Assembly: GCA_031260665.1 (NCBI GenBank)
Contig: JAISLD010000036.1
Span: 62,001 to 126,000, forward strand
Length of the DNA: 64,000 nt
DNA from: Oscillospiraceae bacterium
Lineage (GTDB): Bacteria > Bacillota > Clostridia > Oscillospirales > Ruminococcaceae
Reading direction: 5' to 3'
Shown here piece after piece: positions 49,821-58,346 of the stretch. How positions within the stretch are numbered: position 1 is the stretch's first letter; each line of letters begins with the position of its first letter. The translations under genes and the position numbers were made by a program. The notes below the pieces were generated by a model that was not told where the DNA came from, searched no databases, and worked only from the letters and a program-made list of their open reading frames with translations.

Positions 49821-50737
49821 GGCGCAGACCTTTCTATACAGCGTAGCTTTGCGGTTCGGCTTCGTATGTTCTCTTCAAGTTCGGCGGCAGACGGGAGAAT
49901 CGGCTTGCGGTTTACTAAGTCGTACTTCTTCACACCGCCGCAAGCACAGGCGGGAAGCCCGGGTGGGCAGGTGCAGGAGCGGGATATATCGCGGAACTTC
50001 TTCGTCACAATGTCGTATTCAAGCGAGTGAAACGTGATGACAGCGAGTCTGCCGCCGACTTTCAGCAGCGAGAGCAGCGTGTCAAGCCCCTGCTTCAGTG
50101 AGTCAAGCTCCGCGTTCACTTCAATCCGAAGTGCCATAAAGCTTTTGCGGCAAGGGTGCTTGTCGTTTCGGTACGAGAGCGGCACGTTTCGTTTGATTAT
50201 CTCAGCGAGTTCAAGCGTTGTTTCAATCGGTTTGGTTTCACGGTAGCTCACTATCCCTGCCACGATACCGCGAGCATACTTTTCCTCACCGTAGGAGAAC
50301 AGGATACGCGTCAGTTCGTCGGCTTGATAGGTGTTGACCACATCGGCGGCGGTCATTCCCTCGTGTGACATTCGCATATCGAGGGGCGCGTCCTCGTGAA
50401 ACGAAAACCCGCGGTCGCCCTCAAGCTGCCGCGACGACACGCCGAGGTCAAGCACCGCGCCGTCTATCTCGGTTATGCCGAGTGACGACAAATGTTTGCC
50501 TGCATTTGAGAAGTTATCTTTGACAAAAACCACATCGGGATAAGGCGCAAGGCGTGCCGCCGCCGCCGTGATTGCTTCGCTGTCGCGGTCAAAGCAGACA
50601 AGCCTGCCGCCACGATTCGCTATCTCCGCCGAATGACCGCCGCCGCCTGTCGTCCCGTCAATGTAAAGACCGCCCGCCTTGACGTTCAGCACATCAATCG
50701 TTTCGGTCAGCAAGACGCTGTAATGTTTGAAAGTCAT
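49817..50737 (-). CDS. rsmH: 16S rRNA (cytosine(1402)-N(4))-methyltransferase
   Basis: Methylates C1402 at the ribosomal P site. The 306 residues begin KHYSVLLTETIDVLNVKAGGLYIDGTTGGGGHS, the hallmark of RsmH/MraW, followed by DGAVLDLGVSSRQLEGDRGFSFHEDAPLDMRM, HPCRKSFMALRIEVNAEL and GGRLAVITFHSLEYDIVTKKF. It overlaps mraZ by 4 bases (ATGA) upstream and the FtsL-like gene downstream. Confidence 0.97.
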   Translation of the reverse strand: MTFKHYSVLLTETIDVLNVKAGGLYIDGTTGGGGHSAEIANRGGRLVCFDRDSEAITAAAARLAPYPDVVFVKDNFSNAGKHLSSLGITEIDGAVLDLGVSSRQLEGDRGFSFHEDAPLDMRMSHEGMTAADVVNTYQADELTRILFSYGEEKYARGIVAGIVSYRETKPIETTLELAEIIKRNVPLSYRNDKHPCRKSFMALRIEVNAELDSLKQGLDTLLSLLKVGGRLAVITFHSLEYDIVTKKFRDISRSCTCPPGLPACACGGVKKYDLVNRKPILPSAAELEENIRSRTAKLRCIERSAP

Positions 50738-51168
50738 ATTAAGTCATACTTGTCAAGTTCATCTGATGTATACTTCGATAGCTCATCGTTGAAGTAAATG
50801 TCGAACACCTCTTCATCCCACAACTCCACGCGTTCGCCCATTCCTTTTACGCAGATTTCTTTTTTGAGGCAGGCGTATTCACGGAGAACAGCGGGCAAGA
50901 CCACACGCCCTTGCTCGTCTGCAGTCAGTTCGGTGACAGACGACAAGACTGTTCGTTTGTGCAAGTCGCGAAGCCGCGTGTTCGTGATTGTGTCGGTGTT
51001 GCGGCGCAGTTCTTCAAGACCGTCGGCTGTGTAAAGCAGCAGGCAGCGTTCGCGGAAAGCGCGCACAGCAAAGAAAGACTCCCCTAAGTTCTCACGGAAA
51101 GCCTTGGGCACATTAAACCGTCCCTTGTCGTTCAACGCGGCGCGGTATTCGCTGTAAAAGCCCGTCAT
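50734..51168 (-). CDS. mraZ: Transcriptional regulator MraZ
   Basis: DNA-binding protein that usually controls its own division and cell-wall operon. The 144 residues have two AbrB-like halves, with NDKGRFNVPKAFR in the first and ADEQGRVVLPAVLREYA in the second, the repeated DxxGR pattern of MraZ. It is the first gene of the dcw cluster, overlapping rsmH. Upstream lies a group of GTTGAAA repeats that may be its operator. Confidence 0.96.
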   Translation of the reverse strand: MTGFYSEYRAALNDKGRFNVPKAFRENLGESFFAVRAFRERCLLLYTADGLEELRRNTDTITNTRLRDLHKRTVLSSVTELTADEQGRVVLPAVLREYACLKKEICVKGMGERVELWDEEVFDIYFNDELSKYTSDELDKYDLI

Positions 51169-51183
51169 ACTGCTACACTTTCA

Positions 51184-51251
51184 ACATTATTAACAACCAT
51201 TGTTGAAAACTCACCGTTGTTTCAACCGTTTCAACAGAGTTTTCAACATAA
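51184..51251 (-). promoter_or_regulatory. Cluster of GTTGAAA repeats upstream of mraZ (possible MraZ operator)
   Basis: On the minus strand TGTTGAAAAC, TGTTGAAAC, GGTTGAAAC and TGTTGAAAG occur in direct orientation and TTTTCAACA inverted, within about 65 bases of the mraZ start. MraZ proteins bind several short direct repeats upstream of mraZ, although the repeat differs between phyla. The repeats lie in the leader, downstream of the predicted promoter at 51297-51326. Confidence 0.6.
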
Positions 51252-51296
51252 AACCACTGTACACCACAAAAGGGCACAAAACTGCTATTGATAGGT

Positions 51297-51326
51297 ATTA
51301 TACAACAAAAATAGCTCATATGTCAA
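51297..51326 (-). promoter_or_regulatory. dcw operon promoter
   Basis: On the minus strand TTGACA (51321-51326) and TATAAT (51297-51302) with an 18-base spacer. It leaves a leader of about 120 bases before mraZ, containing the GTTGAAA repeats. Confidence 0.8.
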
Positions 51327-51349
51327 GCGGTGAATGAATGAAAGCAAAG

Positions 51350-51382
51350 CAAAAGCCCCGACAAACGCTGTCGAGGCTTTTG
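51350..51382 (-). terminator. Terminator of the 2-oxoacid oxidoreductase operon
   Basis: CAAAAGCCCCGACA pairs with TGTCGAGGCTTTTG (one mismatch) around a 5-base loop, followed by a T-containing tract. It lies 24 bases past the gamma-subunit stop codon and just before the dcw promoter. Confidence 0.85.
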
Positions 51383-51405
51383 TTATTTTGTTACATCAAG
51401 TCACA

Positions 51406-51951
51406 TTAGATAAAATTATACCCAATGTCAAACGCTTTCAGGTTGCTTTCAAACATCTGCGGCTTTTTTGCCGGCGTATTCTTCTCAAGGGCTTTTCTCA
51501 CGGTGTCTTTGCTTGTGAACGGCACTTCTTTGAGGAACTTGCCGAGCAGGATTATGTTCGCCGCGCCTTTCAGTCCGTGTTCTGTCGCCAAAGCGGTCGC
51601 GGGGACAAAGAAGCTTTTGATATCACCGCGTATGTTCTCCGCTGAAACCAAAGTTTCATCGATAAACGCCGTGCCTCCCGCTTCAACTGTCGCGATGAAC
51701 TTGTCGTAACTCGGCGTGTTCATGACGAACAGGACGTTCGGTTCGGTAATCAGCGGCGAACCGACGGGTTTGTCGCTCACCGTGACGGAGCAGTTGCAGG
51801 TGCCGCCACGCATCGCGGGTCCGTATGACGGCAACCACGACACTTCTTTTTCGTCAAGAAGTCCAAAGTAAGCGAGGAGTTTCCCCGCAAAGAGTATCCC
51901 CTGACCGCCAAAGCCTGCAAGCACCGCTTTTATCTCGTGTGTATCAGCCAC
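51406..51951 (-). CDS. 2-oxoacid:ferredoxin oxidoreductase, gamma subunit
   Basis: Small catalytic-complex subunit (181 residues) of the pyruvate/2-oxoacid:ferredoxin oxidoreductase family. It begins IKAVLAGFGGQGILFAGKLLAYFG and has WLPSYGPAMRGGTCNCSVTVSD, the two hallmarks of the POR-gamma fold. It is the last gene of a four-gene operon (ferredoxin, alpha, beta, gamma) in the order seen for Kor and Vor enzymes. The complex oxidises a 2-oxoacid to the acyl-CoA and reduces ferredoxin. Confidence 0.94.
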   Translation of the reverse strand: MADTHEIKAVLAGFGGQGILFAGKLLAYFGLLDEKEVSWLPSYGPAMRGGTCNCSVTVSDKPVGSPLITEPNVLFVMNTPSYDKFIATVEAGGTAFIDETLVSAENIRGDIKSFFVPATALATEHGLKGAANIILLGKFLKEVPFTSKDTVRKALEKNTPAKKPQMFESNLKAFDIGYNFI

Positions 51952-51963
51952 GTTTCTTCTCCT

Positions 51964-52716
51964 TTACGCATTGAAATTCCGTACCGCGCCTTCTTTGAAA
52001 ACGCCGAGCGGATAGTAAGCCGCAAGTTCGTTCTTCACGCGGTCGAGAGCGGCGACAGGCGTCATTCCCCAGTTGGTGGGGCAGGTGGACAGCACCTCTA
52101 TGATAGAAAACCCTTGCTTCTTCAGCTGAAAGTCGAATCCTTTGCGGATTGCTTTCTTCGCGTTTGCCACACTCTTCGGGTCATAGACCGCAACTCGCTC
52201 CGCTAACGCAACGCCCGACAAAGTCGCCAGCATTTCGCTCACACGAACGGGGAAACCTTCGGTGTCGGTGTTTCTGCCGTATGGCGTCGTTTGCGTGACT
52301 TGCCCTGGCAAGGTGGTCGGTGCCATTTGACCGCCTGTCATTCCGTAAGTCGTGTTGTTGATGAATATGATTGTTATGTTCTCACCGCGAGTCGCCGCGT
52401 GAACGGTTTCGGCTGTGCCGATAGCGGCAAGGTCGCCGTCGCCTTGATAGGTAAACACAACCTTGTCGGGCAACGCACGCTTAACTCCCGTCGCTACAGC
52501 GGGGGCGCGACCGTGCGAGGCTTCCATCATATCGCAGGCAAAATAGTCATACGCCATAACCGAGCAACCGACGGGGCAGACGCCAACGGTGTTGTTCTCT
52601 ATGCCGAGTTCGTCGATGATTTCGGCGACAAGTCGGTGAACAATGCCGTGGGTGCAACCGGGACAATAGTGGGTTGGGATATCGCAAAGTGATTTGGGTC
52701 GTTGAAAGTCAGGCAT
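51964..52716 (-). CDS. 2-oxoacid:ferredoxin oxidoreductase, beta subunit
   Basis: Thiamine diphosphate-binding subunit (250 residues). THYCPGCTHGIVHRLVAEI carries the CPGC and following His of the cofactor region; VFTYQGDGDLAAIGTAETVHAATRGENITIIFINNTTYGMTGGQMAPTT contains the GDGD...NN metal-pyrophosphate motif; SIIEVLSTCPTNWGMTP follows. It lies 3 bases after the alpha gene. Substrate preference (branched-chain 2-oxoacid or 2-oxoglutarate) cannot be decided from sequence alone. Confidence 0.95.
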   Translation of the reverse strand: MPDFQRPKSLCDIPTHYCPGCTHGIVHRLVAEIIDELGIENNTVGVCPVGCSVMAYDYFACDMMEASHGRAPAVATGVKRALPDKVVFTYQGDGDLAAIGTAETVHAATRGENITIIFINNTTYGMTGGQMAPTTLPGQVTQTTPYGRNTDTEGFPVRVSEMLATLSGVALAERVAVYDPKSVANAKKAIRKGFDFQLKKQGFSIIEVLSTCPTNWGMTPVAALDRVKNELAAYYPLGVFKEGAVRNFNA

Positions 52717-52719
52717 ATG

Positions 52720-53772
52720 TTACACTCCCTTTAACTTCTCTAATATTTCTTCGGGCTTCGGGATAATGCCGCCCGTTCTGCCGAAGAAATCAACGGGGAT
52801 TTTGCACTCAAGCGCAAGTCTTACGTCGTCAACCATCTGCCCCATTGACATCTCGCAGACGAGAACGCGCTTTGCTGTCTTGGTCGCTTCACGCAGTTCG
52901 TTGACTGGGAACGGGTAGAGAGTAATCGGACGGAACACACCCGCCTTGATTCCGAGTGAGCGCGCTTTTTCGGCGGCTGTGCGGGCAAGACGCGCGGTTG
53001 AACCGTAAGCCGCGATAATCACATCGGCGTCGTCTGTCATATACGACTCTGCCATTGTGTGCTTCGCTTTTATCTCGTCATATCGTTTGAATCTCTCGTG
53101 AATCTTCTCCTCAAGTTCAGTCGCCTCGAGGTAAAGCGAGTTGATTATGTTGTGTTTTCGTTTGCCGCCGTGTCCGTTAGCCGCCCAGCTTTTGTCAAAC
53201 GATTTGCCGTTTTCTTCCCGCTTCTTGAACACAACGGGTTCCATCATTTGACCGAGAAGCCCGTCAGCGAGGAGCATAACAGGCATACGATACTCGTCGG
53301 CAAGGTCGAACGCCCTTGTCACCAAGTCGGCCATTTCCTGCACGGTTGACGGTGCCAACACAATGACGTGGAAATCCCCGTGACCAAGCGCCCGTGTCGC
53401 TTGCCAGTAGTCGGCCTGTGACGGTTGGATACCGCCGAGTCCCGGTCCGCCACGCTGCACGTTGATGACGACGCAAGGCAGGTCGGCGCCCGCGATATAA
53501 GACAGACCCTCGCTTTTCAGCGAGATTCCGGGTGAGGACGAGCTTGTCATACAGCGTGTGCCTGTGCCTGCGCAACCGTAAACCATATTGATTGCCGCGA
53601 TTTCGCTTTCAGCCTGCAAAAACACGCCGCCCACTTTGGGCAGCCGCTTTGAAAGATATGCCGATATTTCAGTCTGCGGTGTTATCGGATAGCCGAAGAA
53701 GCATTTGCAACCCGCTGATATAGCGGCTTCCGCCAACGCCTCGTTGCCTTTCATCAAAACGCGTTCGCTCAT
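52720..53772 (-). CDS. vorB: 2-oxoacid:ferredoxin oxidoreductase, alpha subunit (VorB-like)
   Basis: The pyrimidine-binding part of the enzyme (350 residues): VLMKGNEALAEAAISAGCKCFFGYPITPQTEISAYL, SEIAAINMVYGCAGTGTRCMTSSSSPGISLKSEGLSY and QRGGPGLGGIQPSQADY, then the C-terminal transketolase-like domain with VIIAAYGSTARLARTA. It most resembles proteins annotated as VorB (3-methyl-2-oxobutanoate dehydrogenase). The start at 53772 overlaps the ferredoxin stop (ATGA) and has a GGAGG site; longer in-frame starts run into the ferredoxin gene. Confidence 0.92.
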   Translation of the reverse strand: MSERVLMKGNEALAEAAISAGCKCFFGYPITPQTEISAYLSKRLPKVGGVFLQAESEIAAINMVYGCAGTGTRCMTSSSSPGISLKSEGLSYIAGADLPCVVINVQRGGPGLGGIQPSQADYWQATRALGHGDFHVIVLAPSTVQEMADLVTRAFDLADEYRMPVMLLADGLLGQMMEPVVFKKREENGKSFDKSWAANGHGGKRKHNIINSLYLEATELEEKIHERFKRYDEIKAKHTMAESYMTDDADVIIAAYGSTARLARTAAEKARSLGIKAGVFRPITLYPFPVNELREATKTAKRVLVCEMSMGQMVDDVRLALECKIPVDFFGRTGGIIPKPEEILEKLKGV

Positions 53773-53987
53773 TCTTTCCCCTCCTTTTTTACTGTAATGG
53801 CACATTCGGGACACATCACGGCACAGAGAGCGCAAGCGATACATTTGTCGTCGTCAACGCAGACAGCCGTGTTGAAGCCTGCGTTGTTCAGTTTGGTGGT
53901 GTCGAGTTCCACAATCTTTTTCGGGCACTGTGGAATACAAAGTCCGCACCCCTTACAGCGTGAGAAGTCAACGGTCATTTTGGGCAT
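53769..53987 (-). CDS. 4Fe-4S ferredoxin subunit of the 2-oxoacid oxidoreductase
   Basis: A 72-residue two-cluster ferredoxin. CKGCGLCIPQCPKKIV and CIACALCAVMCPECAI are the two C-x2-C-x2-C-x3-C clusters. It passes electrons from the TPP subunits to free ferredoxin. The ATG at 53987 has AGGAGA upstream. It is the first gene of the operon and overlaps the alpha gene by 4 bases. Confidence 0.95.
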   Translation of the reverse strand: MPKMTVDFSRCKGCGLCIPQCPKKIVELDTTKLNNAGFNTAVCVDDDKCIACALCAVMCPECAITVKKEGKE

Positions 53988-54038
53988 AAGTTTATGTTCT
54001 CCTATCGATATCAACACTTGAACAATCTGTTTCACGAG

Positions 54039-54126
54039 GATTCCGCTCCTGCGGGGAGCGGCAAAGGCGTTGACCGAGTCATTCCGGTCGCCCGCCTCTG
54101 CCCCGAGGGGCATGGTCTTCGGTATG
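54039..54126 (-). repeat. Family A intergenic repeat (inverted, full length)
   Basis: Read on the minus strand: ATACCGAAGACCATGCCCCT, CGGGGCAGAGGCGGGCGACC, GGAATGACTCGG, and TTGCCGCTCCCCGCAGGAGC ending GGAATCC. The hairpin loops vary while the stem blocks are kept. It lies between the ParA-like ATPase gene and the ferredoxin operon, in the probable promoter region of the latter. Confidence 0.8.
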
Positions 54127-54150
54127 CAGCGTTGATGGTTGACATTATTC

Positions 54151-54783
54151 TTATATAAAAGTTTTTACGAATACATCAATCGGTTTAATCCCGTGTCTGT
54201 CGCTTGGGAACAACCCCGCTTTCGCGGTGGTGAAGAGAAGCGGCAGGTTTGTGATACGCGACAATTCTTTCGCTTGTACGACTGATGATTCGATGATATC
54301 CGCGGTGGTTTGCTCGCCTAAGTTTGTGTTGTTGACGATAGCGGTGGCGGAAGTGCCGCTTGCCGCTTCAATCTCTCGCATAAGCCGCTCCGCTTCGCTC
54401 GGCGTTTGCGTCAGAAACCTGCGGAAGTTTACGACATAGATAAACTCTACTTCGCGGTTATTCAGCACGTTTTTGTATCGACCCAGCGCCTTTGCACCCT
54501 CGTCGTCGCCACCCACGTCGATAATCAGCGGCAGTTTGTCCGTGGGTTCGGCACTCAGCCCGAAGTTCAGCGCGGGGATATCGAGGTTCGTGTTAGCGTA
54601 AGACGACACGTTCAGCTGAATGTTGTTTCGCAAAAAAAGTTCCGCGAAATCCGCGGTACGAAAGAACGGGTTTACTATGTCGAGGTCGGCGATACGGCAG
54701 GGGCTTTGCCACAAGGCGAGGTTAACCGCCAAGTTCGTTTTCCCGCTGCCGTAATGCCCTGTCACTATGGTTACTTTGCTCAT
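54151..54783 (-). CDS. ParA/MinD-like ATP-binding protein
   Basis: P-loop protein of 210 residues: [21 protein letters not shown] (Walker A), [17 protein letters not shown], and [20 protein letters not shown] (Walker B with a DVGGD variant). [15 protein letters not shown] and [13 protein letters not shown] form the rest of the nucleotide site. Similar proteins commonly lie beside 2-oxoacid oxidoreductase genes in clostridia; their role is not established. It overlaps ftsH by 4 bases, so it is read in the rplI-ftsH direction. Confidence 0.85.
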   Translation of the reverse strand: MSKVTIVTGHYGSGKTNLAVNLALWQSPCRIADLDIVNPFFRTADFAELFLRNNIQLNVSSYANTNLDIPALNFGLSAEPTDKLPLIIDVGGDDEGAKALGRYKNVLNNREVEFIYVVNFRRFLTQTPSEAERLMREIEAASGTSATAIVNNTNLGEQTTADIIESSVVQAKELSRITNLPLLFTTAKAGLFPSDRHGIKPIDVFVKTFI

Positions 54784-56729
54784 TCGGTGGTGTCGGTGTC
54801 GGGCGCTTCGTCTGACGCTTCGTCAGGTGCGTCCGCTGTGCCGACAAGTTCTTCTATCGCTTCTTCTTTCAGTTCTTCGTCCTCAATCTGCTCGAGTTCG
54901 CCATTCATCAGCTTATCAAAGTCGTCGCCGCTGATTTTCTCGTTCTTCAGCAGATACTCGGCTACGATGTGCAGTTTGTCCACGTTGGCCTTGAGGATAT
55001 CCTCGGCTTTGGTGTAAGACGTTTCAATCAGCAAACGAATCTCTGAATCTATCTCGGAGGCTACATTGTCGGAGTAGTTCTTCCCCTGTGAATAGTCGCG
55101 ACCGAGAAAGACCTCCTCGCTGTCGTGCCCGTAAACGACAGGACCGAGTTTCTCGGAGAAACCGTATCGTGTCACCATGCTGTGAGCAATCTTGGTTGCC
55201 CGCTGCAGGTCGTTTGAGGCACCCGTTGATATATCGTCGAGTATCAGCTTCTCCGCCACACGACCGCCAAGCAGCGCGACAATCTCTTGCTCGTATTCCG
55301 ACTTGGTGGCAAAGCTCTTGTCGTGTTCGGGCAGCGACATCGTGTAACCGCCCGCTGTTCCGCGCGCTATAATCGACACTTGATGCACCTTGTCGAGTTT
55401 CTCGCAACAGAAAGTCACGACTGCGTGACCTCCCTCGTGATACGCGGTCAAACGCCGTTCTTTCTCGGTCACAACCTTCGACTTCTTCTCGGGACCCGCG
55501 ATAACTTTGATTAACGCTTCTTCAATGTCGGGCTGGTTGATTTCTTTTCTGTCCACACGCGCCGCAAGAAGCGCCGCCTCGTTCACGAGGTTCTCGAGGT
55601 CCGCCCCCGTAAAGCCCGACGTCGTCTTTGCGATAGTCGAGATGTTTATGTCCGCGCCGAGTTTCTTGTTTCTTGTGTGAACCTTGAGGATATCCTCTCT
55701 GCCTTTTATGTCGGGGTAGTTGACGACAATCTGTCGGTCAAAGCGACCCGGTCGAAGCAAAGCGGGGTCGAGGATATCGCGGCGGTTAGTCGCCGCCAAG
55801 ACGATAATGCCCTCGTTGTCCGAGAATCCGTCCATTTCCACAAGCAGTTGGTTCAGTGTCTGCTCACGTTCATCGTGACCGCCGCCAAGTCCGGCGCCGC
55901 GGTGCCGACCCACCGCGTCAATCTCGTCTATGAACACAACCGACGGCAGTTTCTTCTTTGCTTGGTCGAACAAGTCGCGCACGCGCGACGCGCCGACGCC
56001 GACGAACATCTCCACGAAGTCAGAACCGCTGATTGAGAAGAACGGCACGTCCGCTTCACCTGCCACAGCTTTAGCGAGGAGGGTTTTACCTGTACCGGGA
56101 GGTCCGACGAGAAGCACGCCCTTCGGGATACGCGCGCCAAGTTCGACATACTTGCGCGGGTTCTTCATGAAGTCTACAATCTCGGCGAGTTCTTCCTTTT
56201 CTTCGTCCGCACCCGCCACATCATCAAAGCAAACTTTCTTCATGCTCATCGGCTTGGTGTTTGCCCGTGAGAACGAAGCCATCTTGCCGCCGCCGCCTGT
56301 TTGCCGCATAATGACAAACATCATCACCGCCATTACGCCTATCAGGAGCAGATAAGGGAGAAAACTGGTGAGGAACGTGTTGTCGGCAACGGGCGCGTAG
56401 TCTTGAAGCACAGGTTCGTTTGCGTGCAAGACGTTGTACTTCTGCCGATATTCCATTGTGTCATTGAGAAACAGGTTGACACTCGGCACGGTGTATTCGT
56501 GAATCGAAGCGGTTTCGCTTTCACCGCGAAGCTTATACCTAAGAACACCCGTGCCGAGGTTAAGCCCGTACTGGCTGACCTCGTATTTGTCAAAATGAGA
56601 GATTACATCTGAATAGGTGTCGGTCTTGGCTTTCGGGCTGACCATAGTGAGGATTGAAACAAGCCCCACCACCAACAGAATAATAATCGCAATATAGATA
56701 AGTATTCCGCGTAGTTTGTTCGACTGCAT
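54780..56729 (-). CDS. ftsH: ATP-dependent zinc metalloprotease FtsH
   Basis: Membrane-anchored AAA protease for quality control of membrane and regulatory proteins. The 649 residues show two membrane helices (about 8-28 and 108-132), the AAA domain with [19 protein letters not shown] (Walker A), [16 protein letters not shown] (Walker B) and [16 protein letters not shown]-like second region of homology, and the zinc site [13 protein letters not shown]. The Gly at HEGGH replaces the usual Ala but keeps HExxH. The tail is very acidic. GGAGAA precedes the ATG. hpt lies upstream, as in Bacillus. Confidence 0.98.
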   Translation of the reverse strand: MQSNKLRGILIYIAIIILLVVGLVSILTMVSPKAKTDTYSDVISHFDKYEVSQYGLNLGTGVLRYKLRGESETASIHEYTVPSVNLFLNDTMEYRQKYNVLHANEPVLQDYAPVADNTFLTSFLPYLLLIGVMAVMMFVIMRQTGGGGKMASFSRANTKPMSMKKVCFDDVAGADEEKEELAEIVDFMKNPRKYVELGARIPKGVLLVGPPGTGKTLLAKAVAGEADVPFFSISGSDFVEMFVGVGASRVRDLFDQAKKKLPSVVFIDEIDAVGRHRGAGLGGGHDEREQTLNQLLVEMDGFSDNEGIIVLAATNRRDILDPALLRPGRFDRQIVVNYPDIKGREDILKVHTRNKKLGADINISTIAKTTSGFTGADLENLVNEAALLAARVDRKEINQPDIEEALIKVIAGPEKKSKVVTEKERRLTAYHEGGHAVVTFCCEKLDKVHQVSIIARGTAGGYTMSLPEHDKSFATKSEYEQEIVALLGGRVAEKLILDDISTGASNDLQRATKIAHSMVTRYGFSEKLGPVVYGHDSEEVFLGRDYSQGKNYSDNVASEIDSEIRLLIETSYTKAEDILKANVDKLHIVAEYLLKNEKISGDDFDKLMNGELEQIEDEELKEEAIEELVGTADAPDEASDEAPDTDTTE

Positions 56730-56765
56730 TAGTTCTCCTTCTTGTTCTTGCTTTCAGTAGGTAGT

Positions 56766-57305
56766 TTAAGAATATATTTCTCTTTTCAGCACGCCCACAT
56801 AAGAGAGGTTGCGATATTTTTCCGCGTAATCAAGCCCGTAACCGACCAAGAACTCGTTGGGGCAATCAAATCCACTGAAATCCGCGTCAATGTCGGCGGT
56901 ACGCGCCTCCCGCTTGTTAAGCAGGGCGCAGACCCTGACAGAACGCGCGCCTTTCCCCTCGAAGTGCTTTTTGAGGAAATAAAGCGTGTTCCCTGTGTCG
57001 ATGATATCCTCGACAATCAGCACGTCTTTGCCTGTTATGTCGGCGGTGATATCTTGCTTCAGCGTCACGTCACCGGAGCTTGTCGTCCCAGCGCCATAAG
57101 ACCCGATTGTGATGAACTGAATCGTGACAGGCAATGTGATTTGACGAAGCAGGTCGGTGAAGAAGAGGCACGCACCCTTAAGCACACAGATAAGGACAAG
57201 CCCCTCGTCCTCGTTGTAGCTGTCGCTGATTTGCTTGCCGAGTGTCGCCGCCGCGAGAGCAAGCTGCCCGTCTGTGAACGCGATGCGTTCTATATCCTTA
57301 TTCAT
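56766..57305 (-). CDS. hpt: Hypoxanthine phosphoribosyltransferase
   Basis: Salvages hypoxanthine and guanine with PRPP. The 179 residues include LVLICVLKGACLFFTDLLRQI, TIGSYGAG (flexible loop) and the PRPP motif VLIVEDIIDTGNTLYFL, ending ECPNEFLVGYGLDYAEKYRNL-like (here DCPNEFLVGYGLDYAEKYRNL in parts) and YVGVLK. The tilS-hpt-ftsH order is the Firmicute standard. A promoter lies directly upstream. Confidence 0.97.
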   Translation of the reverse strand: MNKDIERIAFTDGQLALAAATLGKQISDSYNEDEGLVLICVLKGACLFFTDLLRQITLPVTIQFITIGSYGAGTTSSGDVTLKQDITADITGKDVLIVEDIIDTGNTLYFLKKHFEGKGARSVRVCALLNKREARTADIDADFSGFDCPNEFLVGYGLDYAEKYRNLSYVGVLKREIYS

Positions 57306-57352
57306 AATATTACCTGTATTTTACCAGATATTGCCTAACTAAGGCATTATTC

Positions 57353-57381
57353 ATTATAGCATTATCGGCGTGAAAAATCAA
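57353..57381 (-). promoter_or_regulatory. hpt-ftsH promoter
   Basis: On the minus strand TTGATT (57376-57381, overlapping the tilS end) and TATAAT (57353-57358) with a 17-base spacer. It would let hpt and ftsH be expressed separately from dnaB and tilS. Confidence 0.7.
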
Positions 57382-58346
57382 TCTCTTTTCTTGTAGTTTT
57401 GATGAAAGTTTTCGGTGTAAAGTTCACCGTGACGGACGATGATGAACTTGTCAAGCTGTGGGTTCAGCTTGCCGCCTGTAACGAGAAGCGAAGTCACTTC
57501 GTCTATTATAAGACCGGAGGGCGTTATGTTATTGTCGGTAAGAAACGCCGCGATTATACGTCTTTGCAGACTTGGCGGGCAATCGGCAAGACGCGCCGCG
57601 TCAATTCCCTTGCTTGTTTGCAGCAAACATACTTGTTTCAACGCAAGCGTGTCAAGAAAATCGCAGTCTTCGCGGAGATACTTCGTCAGTTTGGTCGTGC
57701 CGCGTTCAAGCGAGGGGTTCAGCGTTCTCAGCTGAGGCAAGACGTTCAGGCGGACGCGATTGCGTGAAAACTGAACATCGGTGTTCGTTTTATCAACAAC
57801 GTATGCTTCGCCGCGTCTGTTCATATCGTCACGGATTTCCGCCGAAGTTGCGTAGATAAGCGGTCGAATGATGTCGCCGCGGACAGGTGGTATGCCGCAG
57901 AGTCCTTTCAGCGAGGTGCCGCGTGTGAGAGAGAGCAGCACCGTTTCGGCGTTGTCGGTCGCGTTGTGTGCCGTTGCAATCAGCGTTTGTGCGCCGCCGA
58001 CTTGACCAAAGCAGTTGTAACGCGCTTCTCTCGCGGTTTCTTCAGTGCTGTGGTGCTTTTGCTTCAGCGACTTCACGTCTATGACAGCAACACTAAGCGG
58101 AACACCGAGTCGGTTGCATAATTCGCGGCAAAACGCTTCGTCGTCGCCGCTTTCTTGACGAAGCAGGTGATTGACGTGAACCGCCTCGACTTGCTTGATA
58201 TCGAGCCGTTCTTTCAACTCAAGAAGATTGAGAAGAAGGCAAACGCTGTCCGCTCCGCCCGACAACGCGACCACCACGGTCCGGCCGGTGGGGAGCATAC
58301 GAAAGTCGTTTATCGCGGCAATGATGTTGTCGGCTACTCTGTTCAT
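57378..58346 (-). CDS. tilS: tRNA(Ile)-lysidine synthase
   Basis: Converts C34 of the minor tRNA-Ile to lysidine so that it reads AUA. The N-terminal PP-loop domain has TVVVALSGGADSVCLLLNLLEL and IATAHNATDNAETVLLSLTRGTSLKGLCGIPP, the standard TilS blocks, then RPLIYATSAEIR and DKTNTDVQFSRNRVRLNVLPQL. At 322 residues it lacks the C-terminal domains of longer TilS proteins. It overlaps the dnaB stop by 4 bases. Confidence 0.95.
   Translation of the reverse strand: MNRVADNIIAAINDFRMLPTGRTVVVALSGGADSVCLLLNLLELKERLDIKQVEAVHVNHLLRQESGDDEAFCRELCNRLGVPLSVAVIDVKSLKQKHHSTEETAREARYNCFGQVGGAQTLIATAHNATDNAETVLLSLTRGTSLKGLCGIPPVRGDIIRPLIYATSAEIRDDMNRRGEAYVVDKTNTDVQFSRNRVRLNVLPQLRTLNPSLERGTTKLTKYLREDCDFLDTLALKQVCLLQTSKGIDAARLADCPPSLQRRIIAAFLTDNNITPSGLIIDEVTSLLVTGGKLNPQLDKFIIVRHGELYTENFHQNYKKRD

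Noticed and set aside
55390-55470. The HEGGH zinc motif of FtsH as a possible inactivating change
   Set aside because: The motif still fits HExxH, and the surrounding residues and Walker motifs are intact, so the protease should be active.
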